DNA from: Fimenecus sp964557975
GTDB taxonomy: Bacteria > Bacillota > Clostridia > Oscillospirales > Acutalibacteraceae
DNA length: 64,000 nucleotides
NCBI GenBank assembly: GCA_964557975.1
Contig: CAZLCG010000002.1
Span: 1-64,000, forward strand
Direction of reading: 5' to 3'
Part shown: positions 49,841 to 58,133 of the stretch, one piece after another
How the letters are laid out: each line of letters begins with the position of its first letter
Numbering within the stretch: position 1 is the first letter of the stretch
Notes under the pieces: generated by a model
The model's database searches: none
What the model saw: the letters and a program-made list of their open reading frames with translations, nothing else
What the model was told of the DNA's origin: nothing
Position numbers and translations under genes: made by a program

Positions 49841-50764
49841 ATGGCAAAAAGAAAAAACATAAAAAATAAGAAATATTATTATATAATAACCGCGGTAATA
49901 GTTTTAATACTCGCGTCAATAAGCTTTTTAGGCGAAAACAATGTTTGGAACGAGGCTTCAAAGTCCGCAGCGCTTAACTCCGCAGTCACCGAGCAGGAGG
50001 GTTATTTCTATGCTCATTTTATTGACGTAGGTCAGGCTGACTGTACGCTTTTAAAATGCGGTAACGACGTTGTTTTGATTGACGGCGGCGAGGTCGACTC
50101 GTATAACGCAATCAAATCATACCTCGATTCGCAAAATGTTACTGAAATCGATTACTATATTTTAACCCACGCTCACTCTGACCACATCGGCAGCGCGGAT
50201 GACGTTATAAAAAATTACAAAATCGATAATATAATTATGACGAAGCTTTCAGAAAGCAATACGCCTACAACCAATGTCTACAAAGCCTTGCTGTCGGCGC
50301 TTTCCGAAAGCGACGCGAAAATTATTGCCGCCAAGCCGAACAGCGATTATTATTTAAACTCGTTTTCCTTTAAAATTCTTGCCCCGAACGACGATTATGA
50401 CGATCTTAACAATACCTCCGTCGTAATTAAGGCTGTATATCAAAACAACTCGTTTATCTTTCAGGGCGATGCCGAAAAAGAATCCGAAAACGATATTCTC
50501 GACGCGGGCTTTTCCGTAAAAGCGGATGTAATCAAATTAGGGCATCACGGCAGCAACACCTCCACGTCAAATGATTATTTGAAGGCTGTTGATCCTGAAA
50601 TCGCGGTGATTTCCTGCGGCGCGGATAATAAATATAACCACCCTCATGAAGAAACGATTGCAAAGCTCGATAAAAATAATATCGAATATTACAGAACCGA
50701 TTTAAACGGTACGGTCGTTGTGTCGAGCGACGGAACAAATCTATCCGTATATACCGAAAAGTGA
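49841..50764 (+). CDS. Exported/anchored metallo-beta-lactamase-fold hydrolase (ComEC C-terminal-like)
   Basis: A 307-residue protein. An N-terminal hydrophobic anchor (about 12-32) places the rest outside the membrane. The metallo-beta-lactamase domain shows FIDVGQADCTLL, THAHSDHIGS (metal-binding H-x-H-x-D-H) and LGHHGSNTSTS, as in the C-terminal domain of ComEC. It may hydrolyse DNA or another phosphodiester outside the cell. The short gene after it is DUF3006, a common partner of such proteins. It starts at ATG 49841 after ACGGAG. Substrate unproven. Confidence 0.88.
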   Translation: MAKRKNIKNKKYYYIITAVIVLILASISFLGENNVWNEASKSAALNSAVTEQEGYFYAHFIDVGQADCTLLKCGNDVVLIDGGEVDSYNAIKSYLDSQNVTEIDYYILTHAHSDHIGSADDVIKNYKIDNIIMTKLSESNTPTTNVYKALLSALSESDAKIIAAKPNSDYYLNSFSFKILAPNDDYDDLNNTSVVIKAVYQNNSFIFQGDAEKESENDILDAGFSVKADVIKLGHHGSNTSTSNDYLKAVDPEIAVISCGADNKYNHPHEETIAKLDKNNIEYYRTDLNGTVVVSSDGTNLSVYTEK

Positions 50765-50771
50765 GGTAAAA

Positions 50772-50993
50772 ATGAAAAAATACTATTCTGTTGACAGGAT
50801 TGAGAACGGGATTGCGGTAATAGAATACGGAAACGAGCATATATGTTTAAGCGTTATCAGCCTTCCGAACGGAGTTAAGGAGGGCGATATACTGCTTAGG
50901 CGGGCGGACGGTTCTTTTTCGGTTGACCGTACGGAAACCGAAAGACTGAAAAAGGAGAATAATAAAATTCAGAACAGTCTTTTCGACGAGTGA
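50772..50993 (+). CDS. DUF3006 family small protein
   Basis: A 73-residue cytoplasmic protein with the DUF3006 pattern YYSVDRIENGIAVIEYGNE and LPNGVKEGDILL, forming a small beta domain. Its function is unknown; it regularly follows ComEC-like metallo-beta-lactamase genes. The ATG at 50772 lies 7 nt after the partner's stop and is preceded by GAGGT; an earlier in-frame start would overlap it. Confidence 0.85.
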   Translation: MKKYYSVDRIENGIAVIEYGNEHICLSVISLPNGVKEGDILLRRADGSFSVDRTETERLKKENNKIQNSLFDE

Positions 50994-51009
50994 GAGGGAG
51001 TAACATTTA

Positions 51010-51462
51010 ATGGACAGCATTGACACTTATCAAATTAAGTCGAAGCTCGATTACGTTGCGCTTCAGGGAATGGCGCAGGAAAAATACCTGAATGTTGTTA
51101 CGGGGCATATAAAGCGTTTATTGGGATGCGTTTGTCTTATACCTGTTGCGGCTTTTTTCATATCCTGCTTTTACTTAACAAAATCAACCGCACTTATGGT
51201 AGCGGGTGCGTTTAATAATTTTATCGCCTATTTCGGCGTGCTTTTATTGATTTTTTTGATTTTAAGCATACTCGATATTTTAAGAAAAATCAAAAAACAG
51301 AACGTTATCTATAAGGGCGATTTAAGGCGGGTACAGGAAAAGCTTACTTACAGCGAAATTTATATAAATATTCCCAAAGAGGATGAGGAAAAGTTTAACG
51401 GCTTAAAAGGGATAATATACGTTTCTTCGGAGTTGATCAAAAAAAATAAAAAAAATACTTGA
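51010..51462 (+). CDS. Small membrane protein of unknown function
   Basis: A 150-residue protein with two hydrophobic helices (about 35-58 and 62-92) and cytoplasmic, charged ends. I do not recognise a family. ATG 51010 follows GAGGGAG, 16 nt after the DUF3006 gene, so it belongs to the same unit. Its stop codon overlaps the rpsB promoter. Confidence 0.7.
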   Translation: MDSIDTYQIKSKLDYVALQGMAQEKYLNVVTGHIKRLLGCVCLIPVAAFFISCFYLTKSTALMVAGAFNNFIAYFGVLLLIFLILSILDILRKIKKQNVIYKGDLRRVQEKLTYSEIYINIPKEDEEKFNGLKGIIYVSSELIKKNKKNT

Positions 51463-51487
51463 AAATCACACTTTTTAATGCTATAAT
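51459..51487 (+). promoter_or_regulatory. Promoter of rpsB-tsf
   Basis: TTGAAA (51459-51464), a 17-nt spacer and TATAAT (51482-51487). Transcription should start near 51494. Confidence 0.8.
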
Positions 51488-51493
51488 GCTTTA

Positions 51494-51580
51494 GCAATTC
51501 ACACACATGGGGATTACCGTGAAATTGCACTTTATGTGTCTTGCGGTAAGCTGAACCGTGTGGAGGAAAAAATAAGGAGG
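51494..51580 (+). promoter_or_regulatory. Candidate ribosomal protein S2 leader
   Basis: CACATGG (51504-51510) pairs with CCGTGTG (51556-51562) and inside it TTACCG (51514-51519) with CGGTAA (51544-51549), giving a two-stem structure just before the rpsB ribosome binding site. An alternative pairing CATGG/CCGTG within GCAATT/AATTGC competes with it. Such leaders let S2 repress its own mRNA; the family match is inferred. Confidence 0.6.
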
Positions 51581-51588
51581 ACAAAATT

Positions 51589-52344
51589 ATGTCAGTAGTA
51601 TCAATGAAACAGCTGCTTGAAGCAGGCGTGCATTTCGGTCACCAGACCAGAAGATGGAATCCGAAAATGGCTGAGTACATTTTCACGGAAAGAAACGGAA
51701 TTTACATTATCGACCTTCAGAAAACCGTTAAAAAGTTAGACGAGGCTTATATGGCAGTCCGTGACATTGCCGCCGAGGGCGGTGAAATTCTTTTCGTGGG
51801 AACCAAAAAGCAGGCTCAGGATTCAATTAAGGAAGAAGCAATCCGTTGTGAAATGCCTTATGTTAACGCCCGTTGGCTCGGCGGTATGCTCACAAATTTC
51901 AACACAATTAAAAAGAGAATTAAAAGACTTGCTCAGCTTCAGGTCATGAAAGAGGATGGCACGTTCGATATGCTTCCCAAGAAAGAAGCCGCAAAGCTCG
52001 ACCTTGAAATTGAGAAGCTTGAAAAGTTTATGGGCGGTATTACCGAAATGAAGAAACAGCCCGCCGCTATGTTCATTGTTGACCCGAGAAAAGAAAGAAT
52101 TGCCGTTGCTGAGGCTAAAAAGCTCGGCATTCCGATTATCGCAATCGTTGACACAAACTGCGATCCCGACGAAATCGACTATGTAATCCCCGGTAACGAT
52201 GACGCTATCCGCGCTGTTAAGCTTATCGCAGGCGCTATGGCTGACGCGGTAATCGAGGGCAGACAGGGTCAGGCAGGCGCGGCGGCTCAGGAAGACGCTG
52301 CGGACGAAGCTGAACAATCAGCGGAAGAAGCTGCCGCCGAATAA
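51589..52344 (+). CDS. rpsB: Small ribosomal subunit protein uS2
   Basis: A 251-residue S2 protein of the 30S subunit. It begins SVVSMKQLLEAGVHFGHQTRRWNPKM and contains TLNFNTIKKRI-type contacts (here TNFNTIKKRIKRL) and IAIVDTNCDPDEIDYVIPGNDDA. The C-terminal tail is Ala/Glu-rich and acidic. ATG 51589 follows AAGGAGG. It is preceded by its own promoter and a structured leader and is transcribed with tsf. Confidence 0.98.
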   Translation: MSVVSMKQLLEAGVHFGHQTRRWNPKMAEYIFTERNGIYIIDLQKTVKKLDEAYMAVRDIAAEGGEILFVGTKKQAQDSIKEEAIRCEMPYVNARWLGGMLTNFNTIKKRIKRLAQLQVMKEDGTFDMLPKKEAAKLDLEIEKLEKFMGGITEMKKQPAAMFIVDPRKERIAVAEAKKLGIPIIAIVDTNCDPDEIDYVIPGNDDAIRAVKLIAGAMADAVIEGRQGQAGAAAQEDAADEAEQSAEEAAAE

Positions 52345-52360
52345 ACTGTAAATTTGATGA

Positions 52361-52390
52361 ATTGCCCGTGCATCAGCTTGTGCGGGCAAT
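52361..52390 (+). other. Hairpin between rpsB and tsf
   Basis: ATTGCCCGTGCA pairs with TGTGCGGGCAAT (two G-U pairs) around a 6-nt loop. No clear U tract follows, so it may be an attenuator or mRNA-stabilising hairpin that sets the S2 to EF-Ts ratio. Confidence 0.5.
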
Positions 52391-52417
52391 AATTTAAGAA
52401 TACGGAGGAAATAAAAA

Positions 52418-53344
52418 ATGGCATTTACGGCTAAAGATGTTCAGGCTCTTCGTGAGAAGACCGGCGTTGGTATGATGGATTGTAAAAAAGCGCTCGTTGA
52501 AGCGGACGGCGATATGGAAAAGGCAATCGACGTTTTAAGGGAAAAGGGTCTTGCCGCTTCCGCTAAAAAGGCAGGCAGAATTGCCGCCGAAGGCGTTGTT
52601 CTTGCTTATACCGATGAAGCAAAAAAGGTCGGCGTTCTTGTTGAGGTTAACTCGGAAACAGACTTTGTCGGCAAAAACGAAAAATTCCGTGCATTCGTTT
52701 TAAGTATTGCGAAAACAATCGTTAACGAAAATCCCGCTGACGTTGAGGCGCTTCTCAATACAAAGCTTGACGGAACAGACAGAACCGTTCAGGAAAACCT
52801 GCAGGATATGGTTCTCTCAATCGGTGAAAATATGAAGGTTCGCCGTTTTGAAAGAGTTGAGGGCGTCACTGCAAGCTATATTCACGCGGGCGGTTCGGTA
52901 GGCGTTATGGTTAAGTTCGATACTGACGATGCGACCGCCGCTAAGGAGGAATTTAAGGTAATGGGTAAGGACGTAGCGATGCAGATCGCCGCTATGAGCC
53001 CCTCATATCTTAACGAGTCTGAGGTCCCCGCCGACGTCATCGAGCATGAAAAATCAATTATGAAGGCTCAGCTTGCCGAAGACCCGAAAATGGCAGGTAA
53101 GCCCGAGCAGGTTCTTGATAAGATTATCGTAGGTAAGCTCGGTAAGTTCTACAAGGAAAACTGCCTTCTCGATCAGGCTTTCGTTAAGGACGGCGATATG
53201 TCGGTTGCTAAGTACGTTGCCTCTGTTGCAAAGACGCTCGGCGCTGATATTGCCGTTACGGGCTTTATCCGTTACGCCAAGGGCGAAGGTCTTGAAAAGA
53301 AGGAAGAAAACTTCGCGGACGAGATCGCCAATCTTGTTAAATAA
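52418..53344 (+). CDS. tsf: Elongation factor Ts
   Basis: A 308-residue nucleotide exchange factor for EF-Tu. The N-terminal UBA-like domain reads VQALREKTGVGMMDCKKALVEA, and the core contains VEVNSETDFVGKNEKFRAF, the Tu-contact signature. It follows rpsB after 73 nt with its own ACGGAGG. A terminator closes the operon, so pyrH and frr do not follow as they often do. Confidence 0.98.
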   Translation: MAFTAKDVQALREKTGVGMMDCKKALVEADGDMEKAIDVLREKGLAASAKKAGRIAAEGVVLAYTDEAKKVGVLVEVNSETDFVGKNEKFRAFVLSIAKTIVNENPADVEALLNTKLDGTDRTVQENLQDMVLSIGENMKVRRFERVEGVTASYIHAGGSVGVMVKFDTDDATAAKEEFKVMGKDVAMQIAAMSPSYLNESEVPADVIEHEKSIMKAQLAEDPKMAGKPEQVLDKIIVGKLGKFYKENCLLDQAFVKDGDMSVAKYVASVAKTLGADIAVTGFIRYAKGEGLEKKEENFADEIANLVK

Positions 53345-53364
53345 TATACTGAATTATTAACAAT

Positions 53365-53409
53365 AAATCGCTTGAAATTCTTATTTTTAAGACTTCCAGG
53401 CGATTTTTG
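53365..53409 (+). terminator. Terminator after tsf
   Basis: AAATCGC (53365-53371) pairs with GCGATTT (53400-53406) with a long loop, followed by TTG. The stem is AT-rich but extended. Confidence 0.55.
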
Positions 53410-53451
53410 TATTATATATGCATAAAAACCGGCTTATGTAAACAAAACCGT

Positions 53452-53480
53452 TTGAATTTCATATAAATAAATGACAGTAT
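53452..53480 (+). promoter_or_regulatory. Candidate promoter of asnB
   Basis: TTGAAT (53452-53457), a 17-nt spacer and CAGTAT (53475-53480), 20 nt before the asnB start. The -10 box is weak. Confidence 0.35.
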
Positions 53481-53499
53481 TTTTATATGGGGTGGTTTT

Positions 53500-55335
53500 A
53501 TGTGCTCAATAGCAGGCGAAGTTTCGTATATTTGCAATATTAAAAACCGTGAAAACGAGTTTCTTAAAATGCAAAAGGTCTTGTCGCCGAGAGGTCCTGA
53601 CGAAAAGGGCGAATACATAAGGGAAAAGGTTGCGCTGCTGCATACAAGACTTTCGATTATTGACATTGAAAACGGCAAACAGCCTATGTATTTTAAAAAG
53701 GACGAATCCGAGCTTGTAATTGTTTATAACGGGATGCTGTATAATACAGAGGAAATTCGCTCAGAGCTGATTAAAAAAGGATATTCGTTTAAAGGTCATT
53801 CCGACACAGAGGTTGTTTTAAAAGCCTATGCCGAGTACGGAAACGACTGCGTAAAGCTGTTTAACGGTATTTTTGCGTTTGCTGTTTGGAACGAAAAAAA
53901 AGAGGAGTTGTTTTTTGCGCGTGACAGGCTCGGAATTAAGCCGTTTTTCTATTCTTATGTAAACGGGAATTTTATTTTTGCTTCTGAAATCAAAGCGTTG
54001 CTTCAAAACAGCGAAATAAGCCCCGAAATTGACTTTAACTCAATTATGGAGATAATGTTCATAGGTCCGGGAAGAACCCCCGGATACGGCGTTTTTAACA
54101 ATATTGAGGAGATTTTGCCCGCCCAATGCGGAACATTCTCAAAAGACGGGCTTAAAATTTATAAATATTGGGAGCTGGAAGCAAAGGAGCATACCGACAG
54201 CTTTTCGCAAACCGTCGAAAAAGTAGGTTTTTTGGTTAGGGATTCGATTAAAAGACAGCTTGTGTCCGACGTACCTATCGGAACAATGCTTTCGGGCGGG
54301 CTTGATTCGAGCATAGTATCGTCCGTTGCCGATAAATACTTCAGCGCTCAGGGTAAAACGCTTAAAACATTTACTGTAACATATAAGGATAACGACAAAT
54401 ATTTTAAAAAATCGAAGTTTCAGCCTAACAGCGATACGCAGTTTGTAGGTGTGATGAATGAGTACCTTAACGCTGAAAACCACCTTATCGTGATTGACAA
54501 CGAACAGCTTGTGAATGCTCTTTACGAGGCGGTTGAAGCAAGGGATTTGCCCGGTATGGCTGATATTGACTCTTCAATGCTTCTTTTCTGCAAGGAAATC
54601 AAAAAGCACTGCAAGGCTGTTCTTTCGGGCGAGTGTTCCGATGAAATATTCGGCGGTTACCCGTGGTACAGAGATAAAACAATCAGAGAAACAGACGGAT
54701 TTCCCTGGGCGCAGTCAACAGCATACAGAAAAACATTCTTACAGGAGGATTTACTGAGAAACTGCGACGCGGACGATTATGTTTATTCACGGTACAAAAG
54801 GACGGTAAACGAAGCGGATACCCTACCGTTTGAGAACGATGATGATAAGAGAACAAAAGAGATGATGAAACTGAACCTTGAATGGTTTATGCAGACGCTT
54901 GTTGACCGCACCGACAGAATGAGTATGTGCTGCGCGCTTGAGGTAAGAGTTCCTTTCTGCGATTACAGAATTGTCGAATATCTATATAACGTCCCGTGGA
55001 AATATAAGGATTATAAGGGATATGAAAAAGGTCTTTTAAGGGAAGCGGTAAAGGATATTCTGCCCGATGAAATACTTTGGCGCAAAAAAAGTCCATACCC
55101 GAAAACACACAATCCGAGGTATGCTCAGCTTGTAAAAACTCAGCTTGGCAATTTACTCTCGGACAGCAACGCGCCTATTTTTGAGTTTGTAAAAAAAGAC
55201 AGCCTTGAAAGGCTGATGAACGAAAATATCGCGCAGCCGTTCTACGGTCAGCTTATGAATACTCCCCAAACAATGGCGTACTTTTTGCAGGTAAACTTCT
55301 GGCTTAAAAAATACAATATTAAAATAAAAATTTAA
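53500..55335 (+). CDS. asnB: Asparagine synthase (glutamine-hydrolysing)
   Basis: A 611-residue AsnB. Cys2 is the N-terminal glutaminase nucleophile; the usual MCGIAG is MCSIAG here. LSPRGPDEKG and RLSIIDIENGKQPM belong to the glutaminase domain. The synthetase domain has the PP-loop SGGLDSS (265-271) and SGECSDEIFGGYPWYR. It amidates aspartate to asparagine with glutamine and ATP. ATG 53500 follows GGGGTGG. ldh follows after 43 nt with only a hairpin between. Confidence 0.95.
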   Translation: MCSIAGEVSYICNIKNRENEFLKMQKVLSPRGPDEKGEYIREKVALLHTRLSIIDIENGKQPMYFKKDESELVIVYNGMLYNTEEIRSELIKKGYSFKGHSDTEVVLKAYAEYGNDCVKLFNGIFAFAVWNEKKEELFFARDRLGIKPFFYSYVNGNFIFASEIKALLQNSEISPEIDFNSIMEIMFIGPGRTPGYGVFNNIEEILPAQCGTFSKDGLKIYKYWELEAKEHTDSFSQTVEKVGFLVRDSIKRQLVSDVPIGTMLSGGLDSSIVSSVADKYFSAQGKTLKTFTVTYKDNDKYFKKSKFQPNSDTQFVGVMNEYLNAENHLIVIDNEQLVNALYEAVEARDLPGMADIDSSMLLFCKEIKKHCKAVLSGECSDEIFGGYPWYRDKTIRETDGFPWAQSTAYRKTFLQEDLLRNCDADDYVYSRYKRTVNEADTLPFENDDDKRTKEMMKLNLEWFMQTLVDRTDRMSMCCALEVRVPFCDYRIVEYLYNVPWKYKDYKGYEKGLLREAVKDILPDEILWRKKSPYPKTHNPRYAQLVKTQLGNLLSDSNAPIFEFVKKDSLERLMNENIAQPFYGQLMNTPQTMAYFLQVNFWLKKYNIKIKI

Positions 55336-55350
55336 TAATTATAAAAATAC

Positions 55351-55370
55351 CACCAACAATATTGTCGGTG
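55351..55370 (+). other. Hairpin covering the ldh ribosome binding site
   Basis: CACCAACAAT pairs with ATTGTCGGTG (one mismatch), and the right arm contains GGTG, the only plausible Shine-Dalgarno for the ldh ATG at 55379. The ATGTTTTTATG after it is a poor terminator. It could lower ldh translation. Confidence 0.4.
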
Positions 55371-55378
55371 ATGTTTTT

Positions 55379-56335
55379 ATGAATAATAATAAGATAACAA
55401 AAAAGCTTGCGATTGTCGGCACGGGCTTTGTCGGAATGAGCTTTGCGTATGCGCTCTTATGCGAGGGCTTATGCGACGAGCTTGTGCTTATTGACATTAA
55501 CAGAGAAAAAGCAAACGGCGAGGCAATGGATTTAAACCACGGGCTTTCATTTGCAAAGACAAATATGAAAATTTATGCGGGCGAATACAAAAACTGCGCG
55601 GACGCCGATATAATCGTTATCTGCGCCGGAGTAAACCAAAAGCCCGGTGAGGACAGAATTTCACTTCTTACAAGGAATACGGATGTTTTTCGCTCTGTTA
55701 TTTCTCCTATTCTGTATTCGGGCTTTGACGGCATATTCCTTATAGCCACTAACCCTGTTGATATTATGACGAAAATCACCTGGCAGTTGTCGGGCTTTGA
55801 CTGTAAACGTGTAATCGGCACGGGCACGACGCTTGACACGGCAAGAGTCCGTTATCTTTTGGGCGATTATTTTTCGGTTGACCCTAAAAACGTCCACGCT
55901 TACGTTATGGGAGAGCATGGCGACAGCGAAACCGTACCTTGGTCGCAGGCTCAAATAGGGACGAAATCAATCATCAAGATAATTGAGGAAAAAAGCGATA
56001 AATATAAGCTGTCCGACCTTGACTGCATCGCAAAGGACGTTATAGGCGCGGCGGAAAAAATTATCAGGGCAAAAAGCGCGACATACTACGGTATAGGAAT
56101 GGCGCTTGTAAGAATTGTAAAAGCAATTTTAGGCAATGAAAAGAGCGTCCTTACGGTATCTTCAATGCTTCACGGCGAATTCGGGGTTGAAAATATATAT
56201 GCAGGCGTGCCGTCCGTTTTGGGCAGAAACGGCGTTGAGGATATTTTAACTCTTTCAATTACCGATGACGAAAAGAAGAAGTTTCAGAACTCATGCAAGA
56301 TGCTTTTAGAGGTAAGCGGGCAGATTAAAATATAA
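55379..56335 (+). CDS. ldh: L-lactate dehydrogenase
   Basis: A 318-residue NAD-dependent LDH. IVGTGFVGMSFAY is the Rossmann motif. GVNQKPGEDR has Gln at the position that distinguishes lactate from malate dehydrogenase. The catalytic His is in GEHGDSE, and the DTARVRYLLGDY motif carries the Asp/Arg pair. It reduces pyruvate to lactate to regenerate NAD+. It lies after asnB, and a strong bidirectional-looking terminator follows. I saw no clear Rex box, though ldh is often a Rex target. Confidence 0.95.
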   Translation: MNNNKITKKLAIVGTGFVGMSFAYALLCEGLCDELVLIDINREKANGEAMDLNHGLSFAKTNMKIYAGEYKNCADADIIVICAGVNQKPGEDRISLLTRNTDVFRSVISPILYSGFDGIFLIATNPVDIMTKITWQLSGFDCKRVIGTGTTLDTARVRYLLGDYFSVDPKNVHAYVMGEHGDSETVPWSQAQIGTKSIIKIIEEKSDKYKLSDLDCIAKDVIGAAEKIIRAKSATYYGIGMALVRIVKAILGNEKSVLTVSSMLHGEFGVENIYAGVPSVLGRNGVEDILTLSITDDEKKKFQNSCKMLLEVSGQIKI

Positions 56336-56351
56336 GAAGATAGAAAATTTT

Positions 56352-56386
56352 CAGCCGATTATATTTAAGAACCAATCGGCTGTTTT
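56352..56386 (+). terminator. Intrinsic terminator after ldh
   Basis: CAGCCGATT (56352-56360) pairs perfectly with AATCGGCTG (56374-56382), followed by TTTT. It also lies just beyond the minus-strand mreB stop and may serve both. Confidence 0.8.
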
Positions 56387-56401
56387 GCAGTAATAATTGT
56401 T

Positions 56402-57421
56402 TTAAGATATTTGGTGAATGGTTTGAAAATTATATCCGTAAGAGAGAAGGTCAAAGTTTTTAACGACCTCTGAAGCGCCGCTTGCCGTGCTGTAAAGAGG
56501 ATCTTTGGCAACGGATGTTCTTATACCCGTGGTTTGCTCTATCAGCTTATCCATACCGAAAAGAAGCGACGTGCCGCCTGTAAGGACTATTCCGTTATCC
56601 GAAATATCGCCTATAAGCTCAGGCGGCGTCTTTTCAAGGACGTCGCCTATTCCGTCTGTAATGATATCGACCTGCTCGCGTACACAGCCGTAAATTTCCT
56701 CGGAGGATACTTCAAATGAAATAGGCATATTGTCAAGACCGCTTTTACCCGAAACAAGAATTGCAAGCTCTTCTTTTCTCGGAACAGCGCTGCCCAGGCA
56801 TATCTTAATTCGTTCGGCAGTCAAAGGGCCTATTAAAATATCCCTTGTTTTTTTAAGATGCCTTGCAATAGCGTCGTCAATGGTAAGTCCTCCCGCCTTA
56901 ACGGATTTGGCAACTGCAATGCTTCCCATTGTTACAACCGAAACGTCGACCGAACCGCCGCCCATATTAACAAGAAGCCTGCCTGAAAGCGATTTTTTCT
57001 CAAATCCCATACCTATTGCGGAGGCAAGGGATTCTTCGATAAGACAAACCCTGCCCGCGCCGGCAGAGGTTACAATATCAACTAAGGTTCTTCTGTCAAG
57101 CCCCGTAGCGTCTGACGGGACGGCAATAATGACATTCGGCTTAAAGACCATATTGCCGCATATTTTTAAAAGGTAGTGACGAAGCAGCTTTAACGACATA
57201 GTGTAATTTGAAATTACGCCGTTGACAACAGGATGAATTACATCAACAGCTTCATCGGTTCTGCCGAGAATGGTATATGCGTTGTTGCCGAAAGCTACGG
57301 GATAACGCGTTTCGCTGTCAACCGCAATAACCGTCGGCTCGTCAAGAACAATGCCCTTGTTTTCGGCAACGATAATGGTTGACGATGAGCCGAAATCAAT
57401 ACCGACATTAAGCCCTAACAT
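56402..57421 (-). CDS. mreB: MreB/Mbl family rod-shape-determining actin
   Basis: A 339-residue bacterial actin. The nucleotide-binding motifs are LNVGIDFGSSSTIIV, LLVNMGGGSVDVSVV and GIVLTGGTSLLFG; EESLASAIGMG is the linker region. It forms membrane-associated filaments that guide cell-wall synthesis. ATG 57421 has GGGTG on the minus strand; a GTG at 57430 is possible. It is alone here, without mreCD, so it may be an Mbl-type paralogue. Confidence 0.93.
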   Translation of the reverse strand: MLGLNVGIDFGSSSTIIVAENKGIVLDEPTVIAVDSETRYPVAFGNNAYTILGRTDEAVDVIHPVVNGVISNYTMSLKLLRHYLLKICGNMVFKPNVIIAVPSDATGLDRRTLVDIVTSAGAGRVCLIEESLASAIGMGFEKKSLSGRLLVNMGGGSVDVSVVTMGSIAVAKSVKAGGLTIDDAIARHLKKTRDILIGPLTAERIKICLGSAVPRKEELAILVSGKSGLDNMPISFEVSSEEIYGCVREQVDIITDGIGDVLEKTPPELIGDISDNGIVLTGGTSLLFGMDKLIEQTTGIRTSVAKDPLYSTASGASEVVKNFDLLSYGYNFQTIHQIS

Positions 57422-57430
57422 ATAATTCAC

Positions 57431-57822
57431 CCGCCTTTTCGATAATTTAATGTTTATTTTAGCACACAGAAAAAATAAAGTAAATACATATTATTAACTC
57501 TGCTTAAAACCCTTTGCAAGTCTTTTCGTAAATAAAAGTGATAGATTTAATTTAATCTGTCTTTCACCAAAAATATAAACTTATAACCGTTATTCAATTT
57601 TGATAATCTATAAAGCTTGTTTTTTGGTTATAGAACCTTAAATATAATTATTTCTTGCTTCTGCAGCATTATCAAGCCATGTATAATAATCCAAATGTTT
57701 AACGGTCCTTCTGTGTTTGAATTAAAGTCCCGCGTCCTATAAAGGCGTTTATACATTTTATTTTTCTCTTTATCAAAAGCGCCGATCACTTCGTCTTTCA
57801 TTGTCTCCAATTTAATAAAAAG
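57431..57822. other. Intergenic stretch without a supported gene
   Basis: About 390 nt of AT-rich sequence between the mreB start and the terminator hairpin at 57823. A minus-strand frame of 57 codons at 57628-57801 has GGAG only 3 nt before its ATG and no recognisable product, so I do not call it. Confidence 0.5.
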
Positions 57823-57854
57823 CAAAAGAGCAAGCCGAAAGACCTGCTCTTTTG
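57823..57854 (-). terminator. Terminator hairpin downstream of the tRNA-Leu
   Basis: CAAAAGAGCA pairs perfectly with TGCTCTTTTG. On the minus strand the 3' arm is followed by CTTTTTATT. It may back up the tRNA terminator at 57908. Confidence 0.6.
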
Positions 57855-57907
57855 TGTAAAAAGACTATAAAAAGATATTGCTCACAGTCGAGCTGCAAAG
57901 ATAAGAA

Positions 57908-57944
57908 TGACGCCGAACCCAAAAACGAATCGAATCCGGCGTCA
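57908..57944 (-). terminator. Terminator of the tRNA-Leu transcript
   Basis: On the minus strand TGACGCCG pairs with CGGCGTCA, followed by TTCTTATCTTT, 3 nt after the tRNA CCA end. Confidence 0.75.
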
Positions 57945-57947
57945 CGC

Positions 57948-58031
57948 TGGTGCGGGCGACAGGACTTGAACCTGCAAGCTGAAAGCATCGGCTCCTAAAA
58001 CCGACGTGTCTGCCAATTCCACCACGCCCGC
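57948..58031 (-). tRNA. tRNA-Leu (anticodon UAG)
   Basis: On the minus strand a 7-bp acceptor stem GCGGGCG/CGCCCGC with encoded ACCA. The D-arm is TGGTGGAATTGGCAGACA and the anticodon stem-loop is TCGGT TTTAGGA GCCGA, giving anticodon TAG. A long class II variable arm (TGCTTTCAGCTTGCA) precedes the T-arm GGTTCAAGTCC. It reads CUA and related Leu codons. Confidence 0.96.
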
Positions 58032-58046
58032 GCGAGATTATTTATC

Positions 58047-58075
58047 ATTATATCAAAACTATTCGCAATTTTCAA
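58047..58075 (-). promoter_or_regulatory. Promoter of tRNA-Leu
   Basis: On the minus strand TTGAAA (58070-58075), a 17-nt spacer and TATAAT (58047-58052), 16 nt before the tRNA 5' end. Its -35 directly abuts the -35 of the divergent GH2 promoter. Confidence 0.8.
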
Positions 58076-58104
58076 TAGACAAAGCCTTTTTTATGTTATA
58101 AAAT
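58076..58104 (+). promoter_or_regulatory. Candidate promoter of the GH2-WYL operon
   Basis: TAGACA (58076-58081), a 17-nt spacer and TAAAAT (58099-58104), 30 nt before the GH2 start and back-to-back with the tRNA promoter. Confidence 0.5.
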
Positions 58105-58133
58105 AAATATGAAAAGTCTAAGGAGGCGTTTTT

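Noticed and set aside
57628..57801. 57-codon minus-strand frame between mreB and the tRNA
   Set aside because: GGAG lies only 3 nt from the ATG, composition is AT-rich and the product matches nothing I know; it probably arises by chance.
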